The notes below the pieces were generated by a model. That model saw only the letters and a list, made by a program, of their open reading frames with translations. It was not told the origin of the DNA and did no database searches. Below are positions 8,666-18,441 of a stretch of 64,000 nucleotides of DNA, one piece after another. How positions within the stretch are numbered: the first letter of the stretch is position 1; the number at the start of each line of letters is the position of its first letter. The translations under genes were made by a program, and so were the position numbers. The stretch covers positions 100,336 through 164,335 of the forward strand of contig CAIJGA010000018.1 in the NCBI GenBank assembly GCA_903820085.1, in the 5' to 3' direction. Source of the DNA: an uncultured Chlorobiaceae bacterium. GTDB taxonomy: Bacteria > Bacteroidota > Chlorobiia > Chlorobiales > Chlorobiaceae.

Positions 8666-8738
8666 TGCCCTCGGGCAGACTCGAACCGCCGACCTACAGT
8701 TTAGGAAACTGTTGCTCTATCCACTGAGCTACAAGGGC
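8666..8738 (-). tRNA. tRNA-Arg (anticodon CCT)
   Basis: A 73-nt cloverleaf on the minus strand. The acceptor GCCCTTG pairs with CGAGGGC (one G-U), the D-arm is AGCTCAGTGGATAGAGC, the anticodon stem ACAGT/ACTGT encloses loop TTCCTAA, and the T-arm carries GGTTCGAGTC. The anticodon CCT reads AGG. The discriminator base is A and CCA is not encoded. It lies between mutL and mtgA on the same strand. Confidence 0.97.
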
Positions 8739-8785
8739 ATAGTGAGTGAATTTAGCACTTTTAAGCAAACATGCAACCACCCCTT

Positions 8786-10666
8786 TTACTTTCTTCCGAA
8801 CATCTTGTCGAGCTGGTCAAGAGAAAGCTTGATAATCACCGGCCGACCGTGCGGGCAGGAATAGGGCTCGCGGGTAGCAAAAAGGTTGTCGATGAGTGAG
8901 CGCATCTCTTCAAGCGAAAGCTTCTGGCCGGCCATGATGGCATTGCGGCACGAGTAGGACTTTGCAAGATTGTCCCGCTTGTCGAGCTTGAGTTTTGAAG
9001 CGTTATCCTGATATTCAGCAATCATATCCTGCAAAATCGTCACTTCGGTACCCGGTTTGACATCCTGCGGAACCCCCTCGATCATAATGGTTTTATTGCC
9101 AAACAGCCTCAGATTAAAACCAAGCCGGTAGAGATCATCACGAATCTCCTCAAATATTTCATACTCCCACGGACGGAACTCCACCTTCTGGGGAAAGAGC
9201 AACTGCTGGGAGTTCGGAACATTCTGGTTCATGACATCAACAGCACGTTCATAGAGCACCCGTTCATGTGCCACATGCTGGTCAATAATCATCAGCCCGG
9301 TCTTGATCTGGCATATCAGGTACTTGTTATGCAACTGCCAGATTTTGGGTTCAACATCTTTCGGAATGGGCAGAGCCTCATCACTATAGAGAGGAGCCAG
9401 CAAAAATGATGACAGCCCCTCATCCCCTTCCCGCAACTCGCGTTCAGGTACAGCCTGTCCGGCACTTGCCTGATGCGTAAACATCGTCGACTGATGCAAT
9501 GGAGGGAGCGGCGAGAAGGCCGGTTCATGAAATGCGCCTTCACGATAATTCCGGTAGAGGTCATCGGTTGTGATGGCCCGATGCGGAATATCCGGAAAAG
9601 AGAGTTTTCTGAATGCCGATTGCCCGGCCTGGCCGGAAAGAAGCCGGTCACTTTCGGTGACTTCAAGATCAGGCGAAAAATCGTGTAACTGGATAGCCCG
9701 CTTAATAACCGGATAGAACATGTTGCGCACGTTGCGCTCATCATCAAAGCGGATTTCAAGCTTTGCAGGATGCACATTCACATCAACACGCGAAGGGTCA
9801 ATATTGAGAAAAAGCAGCACAAAAGGGGTCTGCCGCTCTACAAGCAGGTCGCCATAAGCCTGCTGCACCGCCTGCGACAGCATCCTGTTCTGGATAAGGC
9901 GGCGATTGATAAAGAAATACTGGTCGAGTTTCCGGCGTTTCTGCATGGCTGGTTTGCCCAGAAAACCCCTGATCGAGAGGTAATCATTTTCCTCAGAAAG
10001 CTCAATCATGCCGGCAGCAAAATCATCACCGTAAAACACATTGAGCCGCTCCAGAATATCCGGGTTCTTCACATGAAACAGCTCCTCGTCATCGCTGTAC
10101 ATGCGCCACTCGATTTCCGGATAGGCCAGCACAAACGACTTGACGATCTCGAAAATATGATTGTACTCGGTAGCGTTCGACTTCAAAAACTTCCGGCGGG
10201 CCGGTACATTATAAAAAAGGTTCCGTACCGTCACGGTACTCCCCTGCTCACCCTGAACGCCCGACTCCTCTGCAAGAACTCCTCCCTCGTAGCGAAGCCG
10301 TAAACCAAGCGTCTCTTTTGCCGTACGGGTCTTAAGTTCGAAATGCGAGACCGAAGAGATGCTTGCAAGCGCCTCTCCCCTGAAGCCGAGGCTTTGCAGC
10401 GAATCGAGATCTTCGACTCCGGTAATTTTGCTGGTTGCAAAACGCTCCACACACAAAAGAGCATCTTCGCGCACCATCCCTGCACCATTATCGACAATCC
10501 GGATCAGCTCTTTTCCGGCATCCTTGATGGCAACCGTTATCTTGCTGGCGCCGGCATCAATGGCATTTTCAAGCAACTCCTTGACAACCGATGCCGGGCG
10601 CTGAACAACTTCACCCGCAGAAATTTTATTCGCAACTATATCAGGTAATCTTGCTATTCTTGCCAT
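8786..10666 (-). CDS. mutL: DNA mismatch repair protein MutL
   Basis: A 626-residue MutL. The N-terminal GHKL ATPase has ELLENAIDAGA, DNGAGM, and the lid sequence LGFRGEALASI. The C-terminal dimerisation domain retains the nicking-endonuclease motifs found in organisms without MutH. These are DQHVAHERVLYE (usual form DQHAxxExxxxE, here with Val replacing Ala), a CRNAIMAGQKL segment, and SCPHGRP at the zinc/metal site. It therefore probably nicks the daughter strand itself after MutS recognition. The start MARIARLPDIVANKISAGEV is the standard MutL beginning. Confidence 0.97.
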   Translation of the reverse strand: MARIARLPDIVANKISAGEVVQRPASVVKELLENAIDAGASKITVAIKDAGKELIRIVDNGAGMVREDALLCVERFATSKITGVEDLDSLQSLGFRGEALASISSVSHFELKTRTAKETLGLRLRYEGGVLAEESGVQGEQGSTVTVRNLFYNVPARRKFLKSNATEYNHIFEIVKSFVLAYPEIEWRMYSDDEELFHVKNPDILERLNVFYGDDFAAGMIELSEENDYLSIRGFLGKPAMQKRRKLDQYFFINRRLIQNRMLSQAVQQAYGDLLVERQTPFVLLFLNIDPSRVDVNVHPAKLEIRFDDERNVRNMFYPVIKRAIQLHDFSPDLEVTESDRLLSGQAGQSAFRKLSFPDIPHRAITTDDLYRNYREGAFHEPAFSPLPPLHQSTMFTHQASAGQAVPERELREGDEGLSSFLLAPLYSDEALPIPKDVEPKIWQLHNKYLICQIKTGLMIIDQHVAHERVLYERAVDVMNQNVPNSQQLLFPQKVEFRPWEYEIFEEIRDDLYRLGFNLRLFGNKTIMIEGVPQDVKPGTEVTILQDMIAEYQDNASKLKLDKRDNLAKSYSCRNAIMAGQKLSLEEMRSLIDNLFATREPYSCPHGRPVIIKLSLDQLDKMFGRK

Positions 10667-10807
10667 ACGCTGCCAGGAGAACGATTTGCTTTATACAAAA
10701 GGGCCGAAAAATTTTCTGTACTGCAAGTTATCGATAAAAAAGCTCCCTTTTGATAAAAATGATATAAATATTCATACCGGGAAGCTTCGGCCAAGAGAAC
10801 CGCGAGG

Positions 10808-12064
10808 TTAACCCTGTCGCAAACATTCCCACAGTTCACCCAGAACAGCCTCGCTGAAACGGAGCTTGTTCAGCTCCCGATCTCCCTGCATATAAAGCGT
10901 TCTGGAGAGCAGAATCCCTGAATTTTTTCTGGCAATTGCCAAGCAAAGCATGCCGACCGGTTTTTCAGGAGAGCCTCCGGCAGGCCCGGCAATACCCGTT
11001 GTCGAAAGGGCAAAATCTGCTCCGCTCTCTTCAAGGCACCCGGCGGCCATTGCCCGTGCAACCTCTTCACTCACCGCGCCAAAGCGCTCGATCGTCTCCC
11101 CCGGCACACCAAGACTCCTCTCCTTTGCCTGATTGCTGTAGACCACAAACCCCTGAAGAAACCAGGCTGATGAACCCGGCACATCCGTCAACCGGCTGGC
11201 CACAAGCCCTCCGGTACACGATTCAGCAACAGCAACCGTCAACCCTCCGGCTAAAAGCTGCGCGCCAATCGTCGCCTCAAGCGAGACCTCGCTCGTGGCA
11301 TAAATATACTTCCCCGCCCTCCCGGCAATGGCATCAACAACGCTGCGATTATCTCCTTCAACCGCCTCCCGCTCATGGCCAATCGTACTGATCATCAGGC
11401 TGACGCCCGCGGCATGAGGCAGATAGGCAAGGGTCGTCCCCTCCGGCAGACCATCTTCAATATCAGCAATCATCCCGGCAAGTGTTGACTCGCCGATACC
11501 AAGCGTTTTTACGGGTGTATGACGGATGACCGACCGGGAAAGCGCCGCAAACCAGGGAATTACAGTAAGCTCCATCATGGCAATCATCTCTGAAGGAACG
11601 CCGGGCATCAGCACCAGATAATGGTTTTGAAACCGCTCTCCGCACCCGATAATCATCCCGGCAGCCGATCCTTTCGTATTCGCAATAACATGAGCTCCTT
11701 CAATAACCATAGCCTGATCACGGAGTGAATCCGACACCTCCAGCCCTCTCTGTTTCATGCGGGCTACCAAATTTGCATAAGCTTCCTCGCTCCGTTCAAG
11801 CCCTCTTCCGAGAAGCTGCTGCACGGCCCCTCTTGTACGGTCATCCCTTGTAGGCCCGAGACCACCCGTAACCAGAACAAGGTCAGCCCGCCCGAGCGAT
11901 TCGGCAAACACCGCCATCATCTCCTCTTCAAGATCCCGGCAGGCAACAACCCGGTCAACCGGCACCCCTATTCCGCCAAGGGCTCTCGACATAAAGGCCG
12001 CATTGGTATTGACCCTCTGCCCTTTCAGCAGTTCATCACCGACAGAAACAATTTCAGCACGCAT
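10808..12064 (-). CDS. cinA: CinA family protein (NMN amidohydrolase/ADP-ribose pyrophosphatase type)
   Basis: A 418-residue two-domain CinA. The N-terminal molybdopterin-binding-like (COG1058) domain begins MRAEIVSVGDELLKGQRVNTN and has TGGLGPTRDDRTRGA. The C-terminal PncC-like domain has VAVAESCTGGLVASRLTDVPGSS and ALSTTGIAGPAGGSPEKPVG, the nicotinamide-mononucleotide deamidase signature. The family recycles pyridine nucleotides and in some bacteria is linked to competence. ATG 12064 was chosen because GAGGAG lies about ten bases upstream; an in-frame extension to 12115 overlaps thrA. It starts 13 bases after the thrA stop, and its ribosome site abuts that stop codon, suggesting translational coupling. 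Confidence 0.94.
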   Translation of the reverse strand: MRAEIVSVGDELLKGQRVNTNAAFMSRALGGIGVPVDRVVACRDLEEEMMAVFAESLGRADLVLVTGGLGPTRDDRTRGAVQQLLGRGLERSEEAYANLVARMKQRGLEVSDSLRDQAMVIEGAHVIANTKGSAAGMIIGCGERFQNHYLVLMPGVPSEMIAMMELTVIPWFAALSRSVIRHTPVKTLGIGESTLAGMIADIEDGLPEGTTLAYLPHAAGVSLMISTIGHEREAVEGDNRSVVDAIAGRAGKYIYATSEVSLEATIGAQLLAGGLTVAVAESCTGGLVASRLTDVPGSSAWFLQGFVVYSNQAKERSLGVPGETIERFGAVSEEVARAMAAGCLEESGADFALSTTGIAGPAGGSPEKPVGMLCLAIARKNSGILLSRTLYMQGDRELNKLRFSEAVLGELWECLRQG

Positions 12065-12077
12065 AAAGTACTTCTCC

Positions 12078-14537
12078 TCAAACAAGATAACTGGCGATAC
12101 GCAGGATATCGGCAAAAACGCCGCCTGCCGTCACCTCCCCGCCCGCGCCGGGACCCCTGACAACAAGAGGTGTCGCGCGATAACGCTCGGTGGTAAAGAC
12201 CACCATATTTTCCGATCCGTTGAGGCCGGCAATCGGGCTCGCAAGCGGAATTTTTTTCACCCCGATGCTTGCCTTTCCATCCCTGATTTCACCGGCATAG
12301 GCAATAGTCATAACCTCTTTAGCCGCCTCGGCAATCGCATCGGCGTACCAGTCATCAACACCCGACAAACGGTCAAGAAACTCCGGAACCGCCATCTCGC
12401 CACGATACTCCAGAGGCACCAAACTCTCGCAGACGACATCGCCAAACTCCAGCGTAAAGCCAAGTTCACGACCGAGAATGAGAAACTTCCGGGCAAAATC
12501 AGCACCCGAAAGATCATCGCGCGGATCAGGTTCGGTATAGCCCGCCTCCTTGGCACGGCAGACAATTTCACTGAACCGCCCCCCCTTGCGAAGTTCATTG
12601 AAAATAAAGCTTAACGTTCCGGAAAGAACGCCCTCAATACTGATAATCTTGTCCCCGCTGTTTTTCAGGTCATTCAGGGTGTTGATAATCGGCAATCCCG
12701 CGCCCACATTGGTTTCATACAGAAAACGGGCATTGCTTTTCCTCTGGGCCTCCCTGATGCTCCGGTAGAGCGGCCAGGGGCCGGCCATGCCGAGTTTGTT
12801 GGCGGTCACCACCGAAATATTGGCAAGCAGCAGGTCGGGGTATATTTCCGCGACCCTGGCGCTGGCCGTACAGTCCACAAAAATCGTGTTGTGCAGGTTT
12901 TTCTCCCTGATAAGCTGCACATAACCCTCAATACCCGGATACCCGCTTCTCGGCAAGAGAGCCGACTGCCAGTTCTGAAGGTCAATGCCATTATGGTCAA
13001 GAGCCATCATCCGCGTATTGGCCATCCCGCAAACCACCACATCAAGGTCATTATCCTGCTGCAAATTAAGCCGGTGGGCGCTGATCTGGCCAATCAGGCT
13101 TTTTGCAATCGTACCCGTACCCGCAATAAAGAGATGCACCTTGCGCTGCGACAGAAAAAACGATTCATGAATACAGTTCAGCGCCTTATCCTCATCATGC
13201 GCCTCAATCACCAGCGAAATATTCATCTCGCTGGCACCCTGGGCAACCGCAATAACATTGATGCCGTTTTTGCCAAGGGTCTCAAACAATTGGGCAGAAA
13301 CACCCGGATGGCCCGACATATTGTTGCCGACCACAGCAATCATGGCCAGATTACGACGGACCACAAAAGGCTCTATCTGGCGCGACTCTATCTCTTCCTG
13401 AAACTCCTCCTCCAGCATGGTTTTCGCCTTTGCAGCCTGAGAGGGAGTGATGGCAAGAGTGATCGACTGCTCAGATGAGGCCTGTGAAATAAAGATGATA
13501 TTGATCCTGTGGCGGGCAAGGCAGGTGAAGAGCCGTGAGGCAATACCGGGAACACCAACCATACCGCTCCCCGACATGTTCAGCAGCACAACCTTGTTAA
13601 TCGACGAAAGTCCTGTTACCGGCAGGGTACGGTTAATATCAGAGGGCGTGGTCCGTTCAATGCGCGTACCTTTTGCCGAAGGATTGAAGGAATTTTTGAT
13701 CAGCACGGGGATACCAGCTTTCATGGCCGGCTGCACGGCAAGTGGATGCAGAACCCTGGCTCCGGCATGAGAGAGTTCCATCGCCTCCGCATAACTGATA
13801 TAGGGCAATATCCGGGCATCCCGAACCCGTTTTGGATCTGCACTGAAAAAACCGTCAACATCGGTCCATATCCAGATTTCCGCCGACTCAAGCGCCGCGC
13901 CAAGAATCGATGCCGTATAGTCAGAACCGCCACGGCCCAGCGTCGTTGACGAACCATCCGGCGCCGCAGCAATAAATCCAGTCACCACCGGCACCCCCTC
14001 AAAAGAGGCAAGGCGCTTTCGGATCCGGAGTTCGGAGGCATGAGCATCAAGCCGGGCATCAATATAATTGGTATCGGTCACAATCAGCTCGCGGGCATCA
14101 ACAAAGAACGAAGCCATACCGCGCTCCTGAAGATAACGGCTGACCAGACGGGCAGAAAGACGTTCGCCAAAACCAAGCACCAGCGCCATGCTTTTTTCAG
14201 AAAGCTCCCTGAGCAAAAAGAGCCCCTGCACCGTATCATTCAGCTCTGAAAGTTCAGCACGTATCGAGGCCGTAACATCGTCAAGGATTGCGCCTGAAAA
14301 AAGCTCCCCGGCAATGGAAAGATGCAGATGCTCAAGTTCATCACATGCCGTGCGACACCCGACGTCGCCGCTGCAAGCTTTTGTTGCCGATTCAAGCAGC
14401 ATATCGGTGACACGATGAATGGCCGAAACCACAACAATAAGCTTGTCATCCGCCAATGCCCCGGCAATGATATCGGCAACTTTTTTAATCCGACTGGCTG
14501 ACCCCAGTGAAGTACCTCCAAACTTGTAAATCTTCAT
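12078..14537 (-). CDS. thrA: Bifunctional aspartokinase/homoserine dehydrogenase
   Basis: A fusion enzyme for the first and third steps from aspartate to homoserine, the precursor of Thr and Met. The N-terminal kinase shows KFGGTSLGSASRIKKVADII and TLGRGGSDYTASILGAAL. Two ACT regulatory domains follow in the middle (VVLLNMSGSGMVGVPGIASRLF and AMIAVVGNNMSGHPGVSAQLF). The C-terminal dehydrogenase has VVTANKLGMAGP and SIEGVLSGTLSFIFNEL. The overall length of about 820 residues is normal for ThrA. ATG 14537 gives the standard MKIYKFGG start; ATG 14549 is four codons upstream. Its partners thrB and thrC lie 3 kb away on the other strand, beyond atpGA. Confidence 0.97.
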   Translation of the reverse strand: MKIYKFGGTSLGSASRIKKVADIIAGALADDKLIVVVSAIHRVTDMLLESATKACSGDVGCRTACDELEHLHLSIAGELFSGAILDDVTASIRAELSELNDTVQGLFLLRELSEKSMALVLGFGERLSARLVSRYLQERGMASFFVDARELIVTDTNYIDARLDAHASELRIRKRLASFEGVPVVTGFIAAAPDGSSTTLGRGGSDYTASILGAALESAEIWIWTDVDGFFSADPKRVRDARILPYISYAEAMELSHAGARVLHPLAVQPAMKAGIPVLIKNSFNPSAKGTRIERTTPSDINRTLPVTGLSSINKVVLLNMSGSGMVGVPGIASRLFTCLARHRINIIFISQASSEQSITLAITPSQAAKAKTMLEEEFQEEIESRQIEPFVVRRNLAMIAVVGNNMSGHPGVSAQLFETLGKNGINVIAVAQGASEMNISLVIEAHDEDKALNCIHESFFLSQRKVHLFIAGTGTIAKSLIGQISAHRLNLQQDNDLDVVVCGMANTRMMALDHNGIDLQNWQSALLPRSGYPGIEGYVQLIREKNLHNTIFVDCTASARVAEIYPDLLLANISVVTANKLGMAGPWPLYRSIREAQRKSNARFLYETNVGAGLPIINTLNDLKNSGDKIISIEGVLSGTLSFIFNELRKGGRFSEIVCRAKEAGYTEPDPRDDLSGADFARKFLILGRELGFTLEFGDVVCESLVPLEYRGEMAVPEFLDRLSGVDDWYADAIAEAAKEVMTIAYAGEIRDGKASIGVKKIPLASPIAGLNGSENMVVFTTERYRATPLVVRGPGAGGEVTAGGVFADILRIASYLV

Positions 14538-14660
14538 GCTCCCGCCCATGCCCTGCTTGAAATATGAAAAGAGACTGAACCATTCAATTATCAGCTTATA
14601 ATATATATCATTTCCCCAATGAGTTACGATAAACAGTAACTCCTGTTATCGTAAGAGGTG

Positions 14661-14690
14661 CACAAAAAAAGCGCCCTGTAAGGGCGCTTT
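14661..14690 (-). terminator. Rho-independent terminator downstream of atpG
   Basis: AAAGCGCCCT (14668-14677) and AGGGCGCTTT (14681-14690) form a 10-bp stem with a three-base loop. On the minus strand the stem is followed by a run of T. It lies 28 bases past the atpG stop and ends the atpA-atpG transcript. Confidence 0.92.
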
Positions 14691-14717
14691 AAGTCATAAG
14701 CCGGATGAAACCATCGG

Positions 14718-15599
14718 TCAGTTCGTCAACGCATCTGCACCGGAAACAATTTCACTCAGCTCCGTCGTAATCGCAGCCTGCCGTGCCCGGTTGTAACTGA
14801 TGTTGAGCGTCCGCATCAGCTCCTTGGCATTTTCAGTTGCAGAATCCATCGCCGACATGCGGGCCGCCTGTTCTGCAGCACTCGACTCAAGCATCATTCT
14901 CCATATCTGCGTATTGAGATGCTTCGGCACCAGCTCATCAACAATTGCCGACGGGGAGGGCTCATAAATATAATCGCTGCCGCTCTCCTTGCCAGTAACC
15001 GTAGTTTCAGGCGCAATCGGAAGAATCACCTCCTCCCGAAGGTTCGGGGCAAGCACCGACTTGAATTCATTGTAGGCAACCACCACGCGGTCAACCTCGC
15101 CACGCAGATACATGCCTGACGCGGTATCGGCAATCTCCTTGGCCGTCGAAAAATCAAGGTGCTGAAACACAGCAGCATAGCCCTTGACAATCTTGTAATC
15201 CCGTTTCCTGAAAAAATCAAAACCACGCGAACCGGCACAAATCAGGCTGACTCCGCCCTTGCTGTGAAGAGCCGGATAATCCTCATGAATGATTTTGCTC
15301 GCAAGCTTGATGGCATTGGTATTAAAAGCACCGCACAGACCCCTGTCGGCAGTGATAAGAATCACCAGAACCTTGTTGACCTCTGAACGACCCGAAAGCA
15401 TGGGGTTGCGTGAAGTATCTACCTTAGCAGAGAGGGAACCAAGCATCTCCTTCAGCTTCTTGGCGTATGGCCGGGCCATGACAGCCCGCTCCTGGGCCCT
15501 TCTCAGCTTCGCAGCGGCCACCATCTTCATCGCCTTGGTGACCTGCTGTGTAGACTTTACCCCTTTGATTCGTACACGTATATCCTTTAATGTAGGCAT
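14718..15599 (-). CDS. atpG: ATP synthase gamma subunit
   Basis: The central rotor stalk of the F1Fo ATP synthase, 293 residues. The N-terminal helix [32 protein letters not shown] and the C-terminal [21 protein letters not shown] are the family's conserved coiled-coil ends that run through the alpha3beta3 core. The segment DRGLCGAFN is also diagnostic. It lies 48 bases downstream of atpA. No other ATP synthase genes are present within this window on either side, so the complex must be encoded at more than one locus. Confidence 0.97.
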   Translation of the reverse strand: MPTLKDIRVRIKGVKSTQQVTKAMKMVAAAKLRRAQERAVMARPYAKKLKEMLGSLSAKVDTSRNPMLSGRSEVNKVLVILITADRGLCGAFNTNAIKLASKIIHEDYPALHSKGGVSLICAGSRGFDFFRKRDYKIVKGYAAVFQHLDFSTAKEIADTASGMYLRGEVDRVVVAYNEFKSVLAPNLREEVILPIAPETTVTGKESGSDYIYEPSPSAIVDELVPKHLNTQIWRMMLESSAAEQAARMSAMDSATENAKELMRTLNISYNRARQAAITTELSEIVSGADALTN

Positions 15600-15647
15600 G
15601 TATTACGGGACTGTTAAAAAATTGCTTGAAAACAAATCTGCTCTCTC

Positions 15648-17228
15648 TTACGCCTTGTTCTTTTCCTTGAAGGCAGCCACAAACTTCAAGGCAATCTCCT
15701 TGAGCTTGGCGGCAGTATCAGCCTCAAGCGCACCGCTCTCTGCAATTTTGGCAAGCAGATCAGCCTGCTTGATCTCAAGCATACCGAGGAACTCCTCCTC
15801 AAACTTGCGGATAAAGCGCAGATCAACCGTATCGAGCAACCCTTGTGTGCCAAGGAAAATAATGGCAACCTGTTTTTCAACCGGCATAGGAATATACTGT
15901 CCCTGCTTGAGGATTTCAACCAGCCTTGCACCCCTGTCGAGCTGAGCCTTGGTGGTTTTATCCAGATCGGAACCGAATTTCGAGAAGGCCTCAAGTTCAC
16001 GGAACTGGGCCAAATCAAGACGCAGGGTACCGGCAACCTTCTTCATGGCCTTGATCTGTGCGCTTCCGCCAACACGGGAAACCGAGATACCAACGTTGAT
16101 AGCAGGCCTCTGACCGGAGTTGAAGAGGTTTGATTCAAGAAAAATCTGACCATCGGTGATGGAAATCACATTGGTCGGAATATAGGCCGAAACGTCACCA
16201 GCCTGGGTTTCAATAACCGGCAGTGCGGTAAGACTTCCTCCACCCTTCACGAGCGGTCTGAGAACATCAGGAAGATCGTTCATTTTCCTTGCGACCTCAA
16301 TATCGTCCGTAATTTTTGCAGCTCTTTCAAGCAGACGGGAGTGTAAGTAAAAAACGTCACCAGGATAAGCCTCACGTCCCGGCGGACGACGAAGAAGCAG
16401 GGAAACCTGACGGTAAGCAACAGCCTGTTTGGAAAGATCATCATAAACAACAAGCGCATGACGGCCCGTGTCGCGGAAATATTCGCCAAGGGTCGCGCCG
16501 GCAAACGGAGCGATAAACTGCAGCGGTGCAGGATCGGATGCTGTGGCAGAAATAACGGTGGTATACTCCATCGCGTCATATTTCTCCAGCGTATTGACAA
16601 CCTGTGCAACAGTAGAACCCTTCAGTCCGATAGCCACATAGATACAAAAAACGCCTTTGCCTTTCTGGTTGATAATGGTATCAATCGCTACAGCAGTCTT
16701 GCCGGTCTGGCGGTCACCGATGATCAGTTCGCGCTGTCCGCGGCCGATCGGAATCATCGAATCAATTGCCTTCAGGCCTGTCTGCAAAGGTTCATGCACT
16801 GACTTGCGGTAAATAACTCCAGGTGCGCGACGTTCGAGAGGAAGGCGGATCTGTGTCTCAATGGTGCCCTTGCCATCAATAGGCTCGCCCAGGGGATTGA
16901 TAACGCGGCCAAGCATGGCCTCACCGACCGGGATAGAGGCCAGAATACTGGTTCTTTTAACCGTATCGCCCTCTTTCACCAAATTTGACTCACCAAACAA
17001 TACAGCGCCGACATTGTCCTCTTCAAGGTTTAAAGCCATCCCCATCACGTTGTTGGGAAACTCCAGAAGCTCGCCTGCGGCAACCTTCGATAAACCATAC
17101 ACACGAGCAATACCGTCGCCAACCTGCAGCACTGTTCCCACATCATACACTTCTGCTTCAGACTCAAAACCGGCAAGCTGCTTGCGAAGTATGGATGAAA
17201 CCTCATCAGGCCTGACTGTTGTAGACAT
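15648..17228 (-). CDS. atpA: ATP synthase alpha subunit
   Basis: The non-catalytic nucleotide-binding subunit of F1, 526 residues. It has the Walker A motif [14 protein letters not shown], the N-terminal beta-barrel ([17 protein letters not shown]), the arginine-finger region [13 protein letters not shown], and the C-terminal helical domain ending [12 protein letters not shown]. First gene of the atpA-atpG pair, divergent from thrB. The 217-base region between the two start codons must contain both promoters, though I did not find a confident pair of boxes. Confidence 0.98.
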   Translation of the reverse strand: MSTTVRPDEVSSILRKQLAGFESEAEVYDVGTVLQVGDGIARVYGLSKVAAGELLEFPNNVMGMALNLEEDNVGAVLFGESNLVKEGDTVKRTSILASIPVGEAMLGRVINPLGEPIDGKGTIETQIRLPLERRAPGVIYRKSVHEPLQTGLKAIDSMIPIGRGQRELIIGDRQTGKTAVAIDTIINQKGKGVFCIYVAIGLKGSTVAQVVNTLEKYDAMEYTTVISATASDPAPLQFIAPFAGATLGEYFRDTGRHALVVYDDLSKQAVAYRQVSLLLRRPPGREAYPGDVFYLHSRLLERAAKITDDIEVARKMNDLPDVLRPLVKGGGSLTALPVIETQAGDVSAYIPTNVISITDGQIFLESNLFNSGQRPAINVGISVSRVGGSAQIKAMKKVAGTLRLDLAQFRELEAFSKFGSDLDKTTKAQLDRGARLVEILKQGQYIPMPVEKQVAIIFLGTQGLLDTVDLRFIRKFEEEFLGMLEIKQADLLAKIAESGALEADTAAKLKEIALKFVAAFKEKNKA

Positions 17229-17445
17229 ATCTTATTCCGCTTGGTTATTTGTTAAGAAAAGAGAAAGATTCTGCTTACCTTCTTTTTAAGTCCAACTCGG
17301 GCTGTTTTCCATTCCAAAAGATAAAACTGAAATTTAATGAAAAGCTTTTAGTTATTCAAATTCTCTCTCTCATTTGAGTAGCTTCCTTTATTGAATTTTA
17401 AATCCAACACCAACACCTCCAGGAATTTTGCCCGAAGAAAACTGT

Positions 17446-18408
17446 ATGAAAACGGTCAAAGGATTCGCTTCAGCAACCGTCGGCAATGTTGCCTGCGGCT
17501 TTGATGTTCTCGGATTTGCCATTACCGAGCCCGGCGACGAAGTAATTCTGACGCTGTCCGATAAACCGCACTCCGGTTCTCCGGTCTCCATTACCGCCAT
17601 CACCGGCGATGGTGGCGCCCTTCCGCTGGATCCGAAAAAAAACACATCCAGCTTTGTTGTCCTGAAATTTCTTGAATATATCCGCGCCCACAAGCAGATC
17701 GACTTTACCGGCCATATCTTTCTTGAGCTGAAAAAGCACCTGCCCCTGAGCAGCGGCATGGGCAGCAGCGCAGCAAGCGCCGCCGCAGCCCTGATAGCCG
17801 CAAACGAACTGATGGGAAACCCCTGTTCCAAAATGGAACTGGTACACTTCGCCATTGAAGGAGAACGGGTTGCCTGCGGATCAGCTCATGCCGACAACGC
17901 CGCACCGGCCATTCTGGGCAATTTCGTGCTGATCCGGAGCTATACGCCGCTTGATCTCATTACGATCCCCTCACCCGAACACCTCTACTGCTCCCTGGTG
18001 CACCCGCATACGGAACTGCGCACCGCATACGCCCGCTCCGTGCTGCCCCAGGAAATTTCGCTCAAAACAGCAACCCAGCAATGGGGCAATGTAGGCGCCC
18101 TGATTACCGGCCTGCTCACCTCCGACTATGACCTTATCGGGCGCTCTCTGGTTGACGTTATTGCCGAACCGAAACGAGCTCCGCTCATCCCCGGCTTTTT
18201 TGATGTCAAGCAGGCCGCTCTCGACAGCGGCGCCCTCGGATGCAGCATTGCAGGTTCCGGGCCCTCCATTTTTGCCTTTTCCTCCTCCGAAAAAACCGCA
18301 CTGGCCGTGGGCCAGGCAATGAAAGAGGCATTCCTCCACTCCAAAGCTCACCTTCAGTCAGACATGTGGGTATCGCCTATCTGCAAAGAAGGGGCAAGAA
18401 TAGTGTGA
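17446..18408 (+). CDS. thrB: Homoserine kinase
   Basis: A GHMP-family kinase that phosphorylates L-homoserine with ATP, 320 residues. It begins MKTVKGFASATVGNVACGFDVLGFAI. The GHMP phosphate loop LPLSSGMGSSAASAAAA and the C-terminal motif GCSIAGSGPSIFAF are present. ATG 17446 was chosen because the frame upstream opens only with a TTG at 17428 and the family begins at this methionine. It is followed 33 bases later by thrC. Confidence 0.96.
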   Translation: MKTVKGFASATVGNVACGFDVLGFAITEPGDEVILTLSDKPHSGSPVSITAITGDGGALPLDPKKNTSSFVVLKFLEYIRAHKQIDFTGHIFLELKKHLPLSSGMGSSAASAAAALIAANELMGNPCSKMELVHFAIEGERVACGSAHADNAAPAILGNFVLIRSYTPLDLITIPSPEHLYCSLVHPHTELRTAYARSVLPQEISLKTATQQWGNVGALITGLLTSDYDLIGRSLVDVIAEPKRAPLIPGFFDVKQAALDSGALGCSIAGSGPSIFAFSSSEKTALAVGQAMKEAFLHSKAHLQSDMWVSPICKEGARIV

Positions 18409-18441
18409 CCCCATTTATCTTAATAGAGAACCGTTCTCCTC

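Noticed and set aside
8666..8738. tRNA-Arg gene considered as an attachment site of an integrated element
   Set aside because: No integrase, no repeated tRNA 3' end and no foreign genes lie nearby. mutL and mtgA on either side are ordinary chromosomal genes.
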